Source of the DNA: Tessaracoccus sp. MC1679
GTDB lineage: Bacteria > Actinomycetota > Actinomycetes > Propionibacteriales > Propionibacteriaceae
Reading direction: 5' to 3'
Assembly: GCF_014164775.1 (NCBI RefSeq)
Contig: NZ_JACJGB010000012.1
Coordinates: forward strand, 16,846 to 80,845
DNA: 64,000 nt
This document shows positions 26,191 through 35,013 of the stretch, one piece after another; within the stretch, counting starts at the first letter, position 1, and every line of letters starts with the position of its first letter. The translations under genes and the position numbers were made by a program. The notes beneath the pieces were generated by a model. It was not told where the DNA came from, did no database searches, and saw only the letters and a list, made by a program, of their open reading frames with translations.

Positions 26191-26387
26191 CGTAGCGGCA
26201 GCGATCCAAACGGCCCCGACCGGGCGCACCCCTCTCGGTTCAGACCGCGACACCTACCTGCAGCCAGTCCTGCGTGCCACATGGTGCAGAGCCATGGGCA
26301 TCCGCGAACTCTGGAACGCGCTTCGGTCCAGTCTCCAAAGCCGAGAGATGATCGACGCAGCAGACGCACTGGCCGCCAGACAGTGGA

Positions 26388-26759
26388 TCAAGCGGAGACT
26401 CGCGGCCGCGAATTGTTGATGGTCGTCGCCGCGTCATACTCGGATCCGCGCACCCACGAACTACCCGCGGCCAAACCCGTGTAACGGTCGATTGACGCCC
26501 ACTGCCGACATTCCTCGATCACCGGGCAACCCGAGCACAAACGCATGGCCGGCTCCGCCGCGCTAGCAGCCTCAGCCCCATCCCGCGCAAAACGGTGGGC
26601 CACCTCTGCCGCTGTCCAAGCATTGCCAGGGACTGCACAGTGGCCGAACAAGGCCAAGACTCCGGCAAGGTCAGCGGCCGTGCGTCGTCGATAGTCACGC
26701 ATGACTTGCTGCGCACGCCACCGTTCACGATTGGCCCGGAGCCTCCGTCGCGGACTCAT
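26388..26759 (-). CDS. WhiB-like iron-sulfur regulator
   Basis: A 123-residue protein from the ATG at 26759 (the frame is open to 26885). The four-cysteine iron-sulfur pattern is Cys in GHCAVPG, then LCSGCPVIEECRQWA with Cys-x2-Cys-x5-Cys. The turn usually GVWGG is altered here (GLAAGSSW). The N-terminus is strongly basic, unlike most WhiB proteins, which carry basic residues at the C-terminus. WhiB-like genes on phages and plasmids can bind host sigma factor. Its targets are unknown. Confidence 0.78.
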   Translation of the reverse strand: MSPRRRLRANRERWRAQQVMRDYRRRTAADLAGVLALFGHCAVPGNAWTAAEVAHRFARDGAEAASAAEPAMRLCSGCPVIEECRQWASIDRYTGLAAGSSWVRGSEYDAATTINNSRPRVSA

Positions 26760-27020
26760 GTACTGAACTCTCGATGAGAAACCATGCCCAAAGTGGCTCA
26801 TCCCAATCGAGGGTGTAGTCGCGGTCTGGAAGTCGCCGGCTTTGAGTAGTGGCCTAGCGATAGTTGATGAGGTTTCGGAACCCACGCGCGGAAGTCACAG
26901 AGGTGTTCGAGTCATCCGTTGATCGCCTTGGCCGGGGCGTCGTAGGTGCCGGGCGGTCACGCTCTTAGCATGCTGACGCTCAGCTCGGGAGGCCCAGCTC
27001 ACCATGAGTTTGTTACTTAC

Positions 27021-27032
27021 CCTACCGGTAGG
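27021..27032. promoter_or_regulatory. Palindromic operator of the TetR/SMR operon
   Basis: A perfect 12-bp palindrome cctaccggtagg lies 13 bases before the repressor start and continues outward imperfectly (ttac...gtag). A palindrome directly before the repressor gene is the usual place for self-regulation by TetR proteins. The gap from 26760 to 27020 shows nothing else I recognise. Confidence 0.65.
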
Positions 27033-27045
27033 TAGAGTTGTCGAT

Positions 27046-27606
27046 ATGAGTACTAGTGCACCTGCCCACCGACCGTCGGCGCGAGGCGGCGTTCTCGCCA
27101 GCACTCTTGCGTGGGCCCGCACTGGCGCCTCTGTCTCCCTGGTGTCCGCAGCTCGCGCTGCAGGAATCACTAAGGCTGGCCTGATGTACCACTTCCCAAC
27201 CAAGGAAGCACTGATGACCGCCGTCATCGACCACCTCCTCGACGGCTACGAGCGGGATCTGGCCGCCCGCCTGGCTACCACCAACCCAAACGTACCCACG
27301 ATCAGCGAACGCCTCGCCGCCTACGTTGACTGGGCTTGCGACGGGCCGTTCGACTACGGCGACCTGGTCATGTTCACCGACCCCCGCCTGCGCGAGCCGC
27401 TCACCGAGCGATGGAACAGCCGCATGGGGGCCTGGGTCGACGTCCCCGAGACCCTTCCGGCCGACCAGCGGGCCCGCCTCCACGGCGTCCGACTCTTGGC
27501 CGACGGCATCTGGCTCAACACCGCCGGCAACGGCATCGCCCTATCCGACGAGGACACCGACGCCATTCGAGCACTCGCACACCACCTCATCCAGGAGAAC
27601 TCATGA
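27046..27606 (+). CDS. TetR-family repressor of the SMR pump
   Basis: A 186-residue regulator. The N-terminal helix-turn-helix is visible as VSLVSAARAAGITKAGLMYHFPTKEALM (about residues 30-57, quoted in part), followed by a mostly helical ligand domain. The ATG at 27046 follows the operator palindrome; the longer frame from 27004 would read through it. Its stop overlaps the first efflux gene (ATGA), so it controls its own operon, probably releasing DNA when a cationic compound binds. Confidence 0.85.
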   Translation: MSTSAPAHRPSARGGVLASTLAWARTGASVSLVSAARAAGITKAGLMYHFPTKEALMTAVIDHLLDGYERDLAARLATTNPNVPTISERLAAYVDWACDGPFDYGDLVMFTDPRLREPLTERWNSRMGAWVDVPETLPADQRARLHGVRLLADGIWLNTAGNGIALSDEDTDAIRALAHHLIQENS

Positions 27607-27950
27607 CCAAGTGGCTACTGCTCGCGGGGGCCATCCTCAGCGAGGTCACCGGTTCGCTGTCGCTGAAGGGAGCACTCGATCGACCCGGACTGTACGTGCT
27701 CGTCGCGGCTGGCTACATCGCCTCGTTCATTCTCCTCGCCCTCGTTCTGCGTCAGGGCATGGCGCTGGGCGTCGCCTACGGCATTTGGGGCGCCCTCGGT
27801 GTCGCCACCACCGCCGTGATGTCGTCGCTGATCTTCGATGAAACCCTCACCGCACTCATGGGCGTCGGCATCGTCCTCATCATTGCCGGCGTCCTCACCG
27901 TCGAACTCGGCTCCCAGCACGCGGTCAAGAACCTCGAAGAAGCCACCTGA
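27603..27950 (+). CDS. SMR-family efflux protein, first subunit
   Basis: A 115-residue, four-helix small multidrug resistance protein. The essential membrane Glu is at residue 14 (AGAILSEVTGSL), and the signature LGVAYGIWGALG follows. It ends in a longer charged tail than its partner. It overlaps both neighbours by a few bases. Paired SMR genes usually form an asymmetric heterodimer, such as YkkCD or EbrAB, that expels cationic dyes, disinfectants or guanidinium-like compounds by proton exchange. Confidence 0.87.
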   Translation: MTKWLLLAGAILSEVTGSLSLKGALDRPGLYVLVAAGYIASFILLALVLRQGMALGVAYGIWGALGVATTAVMSSLIFDETLTALMGVGIVLIIAGVLTVELGSQHAVKNLEEAT

Positions 27951-28270
27951 TGGCTTACCTGTTCCTCCTCGGAGCCATCATTGCCGAGGTCAGCGCTACC
28001 CTCTCGCTGCGCATGGCAGCTACTGGCGTCCGCGCCTACTACGCCGCCGTCGCCGGCGGCTACCTCCTGGCCTTCGCGTTTCTCACCCTCGCCCTTAATG
28101 AGGGCCTGGGCCTCGGTGTCGCTTACGGCATCTGGGCAGCGTCCGGAGTTGCCCTAACGGCCGTCGCGTCCAAAGCCCTCTTCAAGGAGCCGCTCACCGC
28201 GCTCATGATGGGCGGCATCGCACTCATCATCGCCGGCGTTCTTCTCGTCGAGCTCGGCGCCCTGCACTGA
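27950..28270 (+). CDS. SMR-family efflux protein, second subunit
   Basis: A 106-residue partner of the preceding protein. The essential Glu is in LGAIIAEVSATLSL (residue 13), and GLGVAYGIWAASG matches the SMR signature. The start ATG overlaps the TGA of the first subunit (TGATG), so both are made in equal amounts. Four helices are predicted and the tail is short. The substrate cannot be read from the sequence. Confidence 0.87.
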   Translation: MAYLFLLGAIIAEVSATLSLRMAATGVRAYYAAVAGGYLLAFAFLTLALNEGLGLGVAYGIWAASGVALTAVASKALFKEPLTALMMGGIALIIAGVLLVELGALH

Positions 28271-28375
28271 CTGAGATCCCCATCCCCACGACGTCGTCGC
28301 TCACAACGGAGCAAGGCCTTGGCAACGGGCTTCTGATGAGGTGTACTCGTTGATCGAAGCGACTCCGGCGCGACG

Positions 28376-29041
28376 GTGGCTAGATCGTGGTCGAGGTCTT
28401 CGGAAGATGACGTTCCACGCCTGACATCCGGAGGTCTGACGTCGTTGCCTGTCGCTACCGCTCGGGCCCGCTTCGCTCGCCCGGACCTGACAACGTTCTG
28501 CCGACTCGACGAACTCGACCTCGTCGTGACCGGCCAGCGCCTCGAGCCCGACCGCGCGGTGCTCGCCTGCAGAGTCCTGACCCCGGACGAGTGGTGTCGA
28601 CGCTGCGGCGCCGAAGGCGCTGCTCGGGACACCGTGATCCGTCGGCTCGCGCACGAGCCGCTGGGGTGGCGACCGACGGTGTTGGAGGTCGCGGTGCGTC
28701 GCTACCGCTGCACCGGCTGCGGGCACGTGTGGCGCCAAGACACCACCCGTGCGGCCGAGCCGCGGTCGAAGCTCTCGCGCCGTGGGCTGCGGTGGGCGCT
28801 CGAAGCGCTGGTCGTGCAGCACCTCACCGTCACCCGGATCGCCGAGGGACTCGACGTCGCCTGGGACACCGCCAACGACGCCGTGCTTGCTGAAGGCCGA
28901 CGTGTTCTCATCGACGACCCGGCCCGCTTCGACGGCGTGAGGGTCATCGGCGTCGATGAGCACGTCGTGCGCCACGAGGCGCTGTTGTATCGGATGGAGG
29001 TGGGAGACCTGCATTGGTTGGCCGTCGTAGCGGCCAAGTGA
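28376..29041 (+). pseudogene. Truncated ISL3-family transposase
   Basis: From about 28472 the frame matches ISL3 transposases of actinobacteria: FARPDLTTFCRLDEL, a Cys zinc finger (WCRRCG...YRCTGCGHVW), a helix-turn-helix (LTVTRIAEGLDVAWDTAND) and the first catalytic Asp in VIGVDEH. After that the sequence departs (HEALLYRMEVGDL) and stops, about half the normal length of 400-450 residues. The remaining catalytic residues are absent, so it cannot act. It marks the right edge of the cargo region. Confidence 0.75.
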
Positions 29042-29098
29042 AGCTGACGGCAGCCTGTCCTGGGGGAACGCCTGGGGTCTCCCGATCGTCGACATCAG

Positions 29099-32047
29099 CT
29101 ATCCGGTCTTGAGCCAGTTCTTGCCGTTGAGGAGGATGTCGGTGGCTCTGGGTGTGAGGTCGAGGTCGGCGTCGTCGCCGAGGGCGTCAGCGACGATCTG
29201 GCGGGCGGAGGTGGTGTGACCGTCGTGGATCATGATCCCGGCCAGGTCGAGGCGTGCGGTTTCGGAGTCGGGGTCGGCTGTGAGGGCGATGGTGGCGGCG
29301 TGTTTCGCGGCGTCGAGGTCACCAGCCTGGAGGTGACCGGTGACGAGGATGTGGGCGACGTCGGTGACTGCGCAGATCATGTGGTGGTCGACGCGGTCTC
29401 CGTCGATGAGCCAGGTCCAGCCGGCGGGGCGGAGCTGGTCGAACGGTCGGCCGGTTACGAGCTGGAGCGCGGTTTCGAGGTCTGCGATGCCGTCTCGGCC
29501 GCGGGCGAGGCCGCTGGCTCGGAGGCGGCGGAACAGGTCGGCGTCGACGAGGAGGTCGTCGACGAGGTAGAGGCCCACTCCCCTGGCTCTGGCTTGGGGG
29601 GAGCTTTTCGCGTCGGGGAGGTGGGGGGTTCCGGTGGCGGGGTTGGTGCCGAGCCATAGGCGCAGGGTGGAGATGACGGTGCGGGCTCGTTCGATGGTGA
29701 TGCCGAGGGCTGCGGCGACCTGGTCGCCGGTCACGCCGTGCGGGTGGAGGGCGAGGTAGGCCAGGGCTTCGGTGAAGTAGGCCTTCTGCTTGGTCAGCGG
29801 CTTGCCGTGGCAGCGGGCTGTGACGGGGCCGAGGAGGGACAGGCGGGGGTAGGGGCAGCGCGGGGAGAACCAGGCCCGCACCTGCGCGTCGAGGTCCGGA
29901 TCCCGGTCCTGCAGCGTCTCGGCGACCGGTTCCGGCACCCGGGGGGTGAGGGTGATGAGGTCGTCGGCGGTGACAGCGGCGGTCTCGATGTAGGCGTGGT
30001 CGGGTTCGGGGAGCAGCGACTCGACCGTGTCGATGTCGTCGTTGTTGCGGTCGGCGCGGTGTTCGGGCAGTAGGTTGCCGGTGACGTCGGTCAGCTCGTC
30101 GGCTGGAGCTGGTGGGGTGTCGCCGTGGGTGGCGGCGGCGAGGAGGTCGGCGCAGCCGGCTGCTTCGTCTTCGGTGAGCCCGACGGCGGTGAGCTCGAAC
30201 CCGTAGCCGCGGATGCGTCCGGCTGGTGTTAGCGCCAGGTCTCCTCCACTCGGGGTGAGGGTGAGGAGGGCGACCCCGGTCTGGTGGGGGTGGTTCGCGA
30301 TGAGCGCGGCGAGCTGCTCGAGATCCTCCGACGGCTGGCCGGCGATGACGGCGGCCGCGGCCCAGGTTTCGTCGCCGACCTGGCCGGCCCGCCCAGCAGA
30401 GGCCAGCACCGAGTTGTCTGCGGCGCGTGTGGCGTTGGTGGTGGTGATGGTGAGGATTTCGTTGAGGGTGGCGTCGAGGCGTTCGGGGGACATGCCGATG
30501 ACTTGGGTGGCGGGGCCAGCGCAGGCGATCCGGACGCCGTCGGACCAGGGGTTGATGGCGAGTTCGGCGGCGAGGTAGCGGGTGAAGTCGGCGCTCATCA
30601 CCGGATCCCCGGATACCGTGACCAAGGCGGCGTGTTCGAGGTTGAGGAGCACGACCCGGTCGGCGGTGTCGGCGCCGATGGTGACCAGCAGCGGCCAGGG
30701 GCATGGACGATCCGGCACCAGGTCGCCGACCGTCTCGACCGACAGGGTGTTGGGCAGCCGCCACCCGTCACGGTCGTGGATCCATGGTGTGGGGAGCTGG
30801 TCGGGGGTATGCAAAACGATGGTGGCGTCGCGGGCGACGACGGCTGCGGTGAGGGTGGTGTGGGGGTCGAGGCGGCGCAGCACCTGGTCGAGGCGGGCCA
30901 CCAGGCGGCCGGAGAGGCTGGTGGCGAGCTGTGCGGTCTGTTCGATGGGGGCCACCACCGGGTCGGGGGTGGCGATCATCCGGCCGGGGCGGCGGGTGCG
31001 GAACTGCTCCTTGCGTCGCGCGCCGAGCAGGGTGGAGATGCCGACGCCGAGGAACGTGCCGGCGCCGAGGAGCCCGGCGACCTCCCACGCATACATCGGC
31101 GCATCAACCCTGTCGGAGTCCTCGGCGATGTCCACGGCGGTGGCTTCCGCGCGGAGCGGGGTCAGCGTCGCCGGAGCCGCGGAGGAGATCGCCGTGGGCG
31201 CGGCAGCGGACGGCGCGGCGGCGGACGGCGTGGCGGAGGGCGTGACTGAAGGTGCTGTCGACGGGGTGGCGGCGGCCGGCGTCTCGACGGGGGCGGTGTC
31301 TTCGGCGGGGAGCAGTGCGGTGACGGCTTCGCGGCGAGGAGTCTCCGGCTGCGTCTGGGTCTGGGGTGCCGGTTCGACTTCCGAGGCTCGGGCTTGGCCG
31401 GGGAGGGTGAGGGTCCAGCCGACATCGATCTGGTCGGGGTCCTGCAGGACGTGCCCGGTGGGCTGTGGGGTGCCTTTGTTGGCGTCGTAGAGCTCGGGCC
31501 AGCGACCAGGGTCGCCGAGGTGCTCCTCGGCGAGATCCCACAGGGTGTCGCCCTCGTCGACGACCACCGACTCCACTACTGGAGCTGGTGCGGTGGGTGG
31601 TTCGGGGCGGGGGTCCTGGCTGGGCAGCGCCACCGCCCCCGGCATTGCAGCGGCCGCCGGGACGGCGGCTGGGGGGATCTCTGGTTGGGTTGCGCCGGCG
31701 TTGAGGGGTGTGGCGATGAAGGCGGCGGCGGCCGCGACGACCAGTGCCCGGGCCAGGCCTTGCGGCATCGACGCGGCCGGCAGCCGCGGCGCTTTCACCC
31801 CGCGCAGCAACGCCACCGTCTCAATGAGGATGAGGATGGTGAGCCAGGCCCACAGCACCCACGCGGCGGCCCAGACCAGGACCAACAGGAAGCGGCCGGA
31901 GTCGGGGGCCAGCAGCATCCCCGCGAGGCGGTCGAGGGAGGGAAGGAAGCCGGGGAGTTGTCCGAGTTGGATCAGCAGCCAGGGGGCGCCGGCGACGATC
32001 CCGGCGATGGCGAGGATGGCGGCGATGCTGCGGAGGGTGCGGGTCAT
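29099..32047 (-). CDS. Large membrane protein with LysM and winged-helix/BTAD-like domains
   Basis: A 982-residue protein. Start at 32047 forms an ATGA overlap with the upstream gene. Membrane helices lie near residues 5-25, 50-80 and 100-120, then a LysM peptidoglycan-binding domain (VVVDEGDTLWDLAEEHLG, about 157-215) and a long Pro/Ala/Thr linker. Another helix follows near residue 320 (GLLGAGTFLGVGISTLLG). The C-terminal 240 residues look like a SARP-type winged helix (TGDQVAAALGITIERARTVIS) followed by BTAD-like helices. It is the last gene of the Tad operon and could link wall contact to an intracellular output. Confidence 0.75.
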   Translation of the reverse strand: MTRTLRSIAAILAIAGIVAGAPWLLIQLGQLPGFLPSLDRLAGMLLAPDSGRFLLVLVWAAAWVLWAWLTILILIETVALLRGVKAPRLPAASMPQGLARALVVAAAAAFIATPLNAGATQPEIPPAAVPAAAAMPGAVALPSQDPRPEPPTAPAPVVESVVVDEGDTLWDLAEEHLGDPGRWPELYDANKGTPQPTGHVLQDPDQIDVGWTLTLPGQARASEVEPAPQTQTQPETPRREAVTALLPAEDTAPVETPAAATPSTAPSVTPSATPSAAAPSAAAPTAISSAAPATLTPLRAEATAVDIAEDSDRVDAPMYAWEVAGLLGAGTFLGVGISTLLGARRKEQFRTRRPGRMIATPDPVVAPIEQTAQLATSLSGRLVARLDQVLRRLDPHTTLTAAVVARDATIVLHTPDQLPTPWIHDRDGWRLPNTLSVETVGDLVPDRPCPWPLLVTIGADTADRVVLLNLEHAALVTVSGDPVMSADFTRYLAAELAINPWSDGVRIACAGPATQVIGMSPERLDATLNEILTITTTNATRAADNSVLASAGRAGQVGDETWAAAAVIAGQPSEDLEQLAALIANHPHQTGVALLTLTPSGGDLALTPAGRIRGYGFELTAVGLTEDEAAGCADLLAAATHGDTPPAPADELTDVTGNLLPEHRADRNNDDIDTVESLLPEPDHAYIETAAVTADDLITLTPRVPEPVAETLQDRDPDLDAQVRAWFSPRCPYPRLSLLGPVTARCHGKPLTKQKAYFTEALAYLALHPHGVTGDQVAAALGITIERARTVISTLRLWLGTNPATGTPHLPDAKSSPQARARGVGLYLVDDLLVDADLFRRLRASGLARGRDGIADLETALQLVTGRPFDQLRPAGWTWLIDGDRVDHHMICAVTDVAHILVTGHLQAGDLDAAKHAATIALTADPDSETARLDLAGIMIHDGHTTSARQIVADALGDDADLDLTPRATDILLNGKNWLKTG

Positions 32048-32502
32048 TGTTCGGTTCCTCCGAGGACGGATTTCACGGTCGCCGTTCCGGTCTCCGTGAC
32101 GCGCAGGGTGGTGATGCCGATGATGGAGAGGAACTGGCAGTCGTAGGTCCCGGTGACGGTGACGGTGATGGTGTCGCCGCCGCTGATCGTGGTGGTGCCG
32201 GTGTAGGGGGAGGCGGCGACGTAGGTGTTGGCGGCCGCGATGGCGGTGTGCACATCGGGGCGGGCCCGGCCGGAGTCGAGGGTCAGGTGTTGTCCGCCGG
32301 CACGTGCTGCTTCGTCGGCGACGGCGCGCGCGTGCTGGGCGGCGCCGGCGTGGCCGGCGAAATCGATCCCGATGCCGATGGTCACGATGAACGCCACCAT
32401 CGCGACCGACACCCACACCGACACCATTCCCCGCTCCCCACGCTTCTTCCCATGCCCGGAAGAACCCCGACCGGGGCGGGTCAGCGCGTGACGGGGGTTC
32501 AT
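32044..32502 (-). CDS. TadG-like pilus protein
   Basis: A 152-residue protein. A basic start with several Gly and Arg (GKKRGERGM) is followed by one membrane helix (VWVSVAMVAFIVTIGIGIDFAG), as in the N-terminus of TadG/TadE-like minor pilins. The rest is a small exported beta domain. It overlaps both neighbours by 4 bases. It probably assembles with or stabilises the Flp pilus. Confidence 0.68.
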   Translation of the reverse strand: MNPRHALTRPGRGSSGHGKKRGERGMVSVWVSVAMVAFIVTIGIGIDFAGHAGAAQHARAVADEAARAGGQHLTLDSGRARPDVHTAIAAANTYVAASPYTGTTTISGGDTITVTVTGTYDCQFLSIIGITTLRVTETGTATVKSVLGGTEQ

Positions 32503-32924
32503 CGTCGGCTCCGGTAGGTGTCGACCGGCGAGGATCTCGTGGCGGTGAGGGTGCGGGTGGAGGGGAAGCCGGGGAGGCCGACCTGGAGGTCGACGGTGCA
32601 GGTCACGGTCACCGACACCGTGGCCGGCGTCCCGAGGGGGGCGCGGAGGCCTGCGGCGTTCACGGCGACGTTGGAGGTGCGGCAGGTGGTGCCGGACTCG
32701 GTCAAGGTGGAGGCGGCCACCTGGCGTGCGGTGGCGGTGGCGGTTGCGGTGTCGCGTTCGAGGGAGGCGGCGCGGGCGGCCTGGGAGGCGGCGGAGTTCA
32801 CCGTCATCTGCGCCAATGCTCCGGTGGCCAGCACGACCAGCAGGCCGACCATGCCGAGCAGGACGGGCAGGATGATGGCGGTTTCGACGGCCACCATCAT
32901 CCCCCGCTGCCCATCACGCCTCAT
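32499..32924 (-). CDS. TadE-like pseudopilin
   Basis: A 141-residue protein from the ATG at 32924. RRDGQRGMMVAVETAIILP followed by VLLGMVGLLVVLA is the TadE layout: a short basic leader ending in Gly, a Glu five residues on, then a hydrophobic helix. The remainder is an exported beta-rich domain with two cysteines that may form a disulfide. The longer frame upstream is antisense shadow. Confidence 0.78.
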   Translation of the reverse strand: MRRDGQRGMMVAVETAIILPVLLGMVGLLVVLATGALAQMTVNSAASQAARAASLERDTATATATARQVAASTLTESGTTCRTSNVAVNAAGLRAPLGTPATVSVTVTCTVDLQVGLPGFPSTRTLTATRSSPVDTYRSRR

Positions 32925-32929
32925 CGTCG

Positions 32930-33853
32930 TCAGCTTTCGGGGGTGACGACGTTGACGACCTGGACTTCGGCGATCCGCAGGGTGGCGGTGTCGGACAGCT
33001 GCGTGGTGATGGTGCCGCTCTGTCCGATGCCGGACCAGTTGACCACCCAGTGGGAGGTGGCGGTGATCGTGTACTCGCCATCCCTCTCGTACATGTGGCC
33101 ACAATCTGGCGATGGTTCGTTGTGGACCCAGATGGAGCGCCAGGGCTTGCCTTGGCCGCAGGTGATGGTGGTGCCGTCGCCCATGTCCCACACGACCTTG
33201 TCGACCTGGCCGGTGGCGGTGACGGTGTAGCCGGCCTCCGACACGGACTTGGTGATGGGCCCCCACGTCGACGGGGTCGGGTTGGCGACCCACATCCACG
33301 CATTCCAGCCGACGTAGCCGAGGTCGCGGGGTGCGCGTTCGGCTTGTTCGGGGAAGGTGCCCATCCGGATCGCTTCGAGCTGCATCCGCTCCACCGCCCG
33401 CCTGGCGAGCTCCGCGGGATCCGGCGGAGCAGCCAACTGCGCCGCAGCCGCCCACAAGTCCCACGTGTTGCTCCACCCACCCTCAGTGCCGGTCCGGCAC
33501 TCGATGATCGTCCCGGTCGTGTTGCCCTCCCAGACTGGGTCGGTCAGTGGCGGCTGGTAGGGCTTGACGCGGGCGTAGCACTGCAGGTCGGGCCGCCAGG
33601 CCAGGCCCCACTGGATGCAGGGCAACTCCGACCCGCTACCGGTGAAGCAGCCCGACGGAGCCGAACCGCCACCGCCAGCACTCCCCTGCCCGCGGCCACC
33701 ACCCCCCGACGAGCCGGGCACATTCACCGACACCACGATCGTGTCTTCGTTCAAGAAGGCGCCGCCGGAGCCTTCTGCAGAGGCTGGCCGAACTGATGCC
33801 CCGACGAGGAGGGTTCCGAGGACGACCAATACCGGTAGGACTCGTCTCAGCAC
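32930..33853 (-). CDS. Secreted protein with PKD-like region
   Basis: A 307-residue exported protein with a Sec signal peptide (residues 1-26, cut near ASAEG). A Gly/Ser-rich linker follows, then a Cys-containing domain. The C-terminal half contains VVWDMGDGTTITCGQG and HMYERDGEYTITATS, which resemble PKD-type repeats with paired cysteines. It lies between pseudopilin and lipoprotein genes of the Tad operon and may be an adhesin or tip component. Confidence 0.65.
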   Translation of the reverse strand: MLRRVLPVLVVLGTLLVGASVRPASAEGSGGAFLNEDTIVVSVNVPGSSGGGGRGQGSAGGGGSAPSGCFTGSGSELPCIQWGLAWRPDLQCYARVKPYQPPLTDPVWEGNTTGTIIECRTGTEGGWSNTWDLWAAAAQLAAPPDPAELARRAVERMQLEAIRMGTFPEQAERAPRDLGYVGWNAWMWVANPTPSTWGPITKSVSEAGYTVTATGQVDKVVWDMGDGTTITCGQGKPWRSIWVHNEPSPDCGHMYERDGEYTITATSHWVVNWSGIGQSGTITTQLSDTATLRIAEVQVVNVVTPES

Positions 33854-34437
33854 GATTCGACCGCCTCACTCTGTCCTCCGTTGATCCGCCAGCTGTTGCC
33901 GACCTGGACTACGTCGAGCCTGAAGTCGACGAAGCGCAGGCGGGCAGGGTCGAGGACCGAGTTGCCCTCAGCGTCGACCATGTCGCTGCTGGTGCTGTCG
34001 CTACACACGCGGACTTCCACGGACTTGACGCCTCCGGCCTCCACCACCGGACCCACCCCCTTGTAGGTGTACGTGCGCTCGCCGACTTGGACGATCCCCT
34101 TACTGCGGTACTCACCGATGACCTGCGACTCTGCCGAAGTGTGCGTCCCTGTTGTGATGTCGGCCACCTGCTGAAAGTCAGCCTCCAGGTCGCTCCGGAC
34201 CGCGTTGAGGGCGCGGAAGTACTCCACCGCTGCCGCTTGGGCGGCTTCTTGTTCGGGGGACAGGGTGCTGGTGGGCGACGGTGAGGCGCTGGGGGACGGG
34301 CTCGGTGACGGCGTGATCGAGGGTGTCGCGGCCGGTGTGCTGGCCGTCGGTGACGGCGTCTCCGTCGGCTCGGGGGTGCAGGCTCCGAGCAGGAGTAGTG
34401 CGGCCAGTGCTGCGGGTGCGAGTCGTTTGATCGTCAT
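33847..34437 (-). CDS. Lipoprotein of the Tad operon
   Basis: A 196-residue lipoprotein with lipobox LLGAC near residues 16-20 and a long Ser/Pro/Thr linker (to about residue 60). A compact alpha-beta domain follows with two cysteines (VRVCSDS and the final ESC). Layout and the QVGNSWRINGGQ segment recall NTF2-like transfer lipoproteins. It overlaps the PKD-like gene by a few bases. It probably supports pilus assembly at the outer face of the membrane. Confidence 0.7.
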   Translation of the reverse strand: MTIKRLAPAALAALLLLGACTPEPTETPSPTASTPAATPSITPSPSPSPSASPSPTSTLSPEQEAAQAAAVEYFRALNAVRSDLEADFQQVADITTGTHTSAESQVIGEYRSKGIVQVGERTYTYKGVGPVVEAGGVKSVEVRVCSDSTSSDMVDAEGNSVLDPARLRFVDFRLDVVQVGNSWRINGGQSEAVESC

Positions 34438-34450
34438 CTCTTCGTCTCCG

Positions 34451-34840
34451 TCAGGATGGGGTGAGTCGTTGGGTGGGTGAGGTGGCCGTGACCTGGATGG
34501 TGACGGGGAAGCCGGGGATGACTTGTAGGGCTGTGCCGGTGATGGTGACTGTGGTGAGTCGGGCGGCGCGTTGGGCGGTGACGTGGAGGTTGTCGATGGA
34601 TCCGTTGTCGGCGGCTCGGGTGGCTGTGGCCTGACCGTGTGTTCCGGTGGCGTTGAGGGCTGCGGCTGCTCTGGCTCCGTCTTGTGCTGCTGCCTGGGCT
34701 GTGGCGTGTGCCCAGGTGAGCATGGCCCACTGCATGGTCAGCCACAGGGCGCTGAGGACGAGCGGGAAGAGGATGGTGGCCAGGACGGAGGAGCTGAGGC
34801 CCCGTTGGTCCTGGTCAGGAGGGGAGGTTGGCCTGCACAT
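34451..34840 (-). CDS. TadE-like pseudopilin
   Basis: A 129-residue protein: DQDQRGLSSSVLATILFPLVLSALW has the basic-Gly leader and hydrophobic helix of TadE, although the usual Glu is missing. The rest is an exported, Thr-rich domain. Its start overlaps the pilin gene by 26 bases. It is the second of three TadE/TadG-like genes in this operon. Confidence 0.7.
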   Translation of the reverse strand: MCRPTSPPDQDQRGLSSSVLATILFPLVLSALWLTMQWAMLTWAHATAQAAAQDGARAAAALNATGTHGQATATRAADNGSIDNLHVTAQRAARLTTVTITGTALQVIPGFPVTIQVTATSPTQRLTPS

Positions 34841-34991
34841 ATGCGGTGATCGCGGAGATGATCAGGACGGCGATCCCGACCGCCCCGGCGAGGAGGATCG
34901 CGTTCTCGGTGGACTGGGACAGACCCCGCTCATCCCGCACTCGGACACGCGTGTGGAGGGTGGCGGTGAGGTAGCTGTAGAGAGCAAGCAT
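34815..34991 (-). CDS. Flp-type pilin
   Basis: A 58-residue pilin precursor starting at the ATG at 34991 behind GAAAGGAA. After a basic leader (RVRVRDERGLSQ) comes STENAILLAGAVGIAVLIIS, with Glu five residues after a likely processing site, then a hydrophobic helix, as in Flp pilins. The short tail ends TAYVQANLPS. It lies directly after TadC, the usual arrangement. It would be polymerised by TadA, TadB and TadC into the pilus. Confidence 0.78.
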   Translation of the reverse strand: MLALYSYLTATLHTRVRVRDERGLSQSTENAILLAGAVGIAVLIISAITAYVQANLPS

Positions 34992-35013
34992 CGAAGTGGG
35001 TTCCTTTCGGTTG

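Noticed and set aside
29319..30764. 481-residue minus-strand frame inside the LysM gene
   Set aside because: Arg/Pro/His-rich and out of frame with the LysM/wHTH protein that shows domains.
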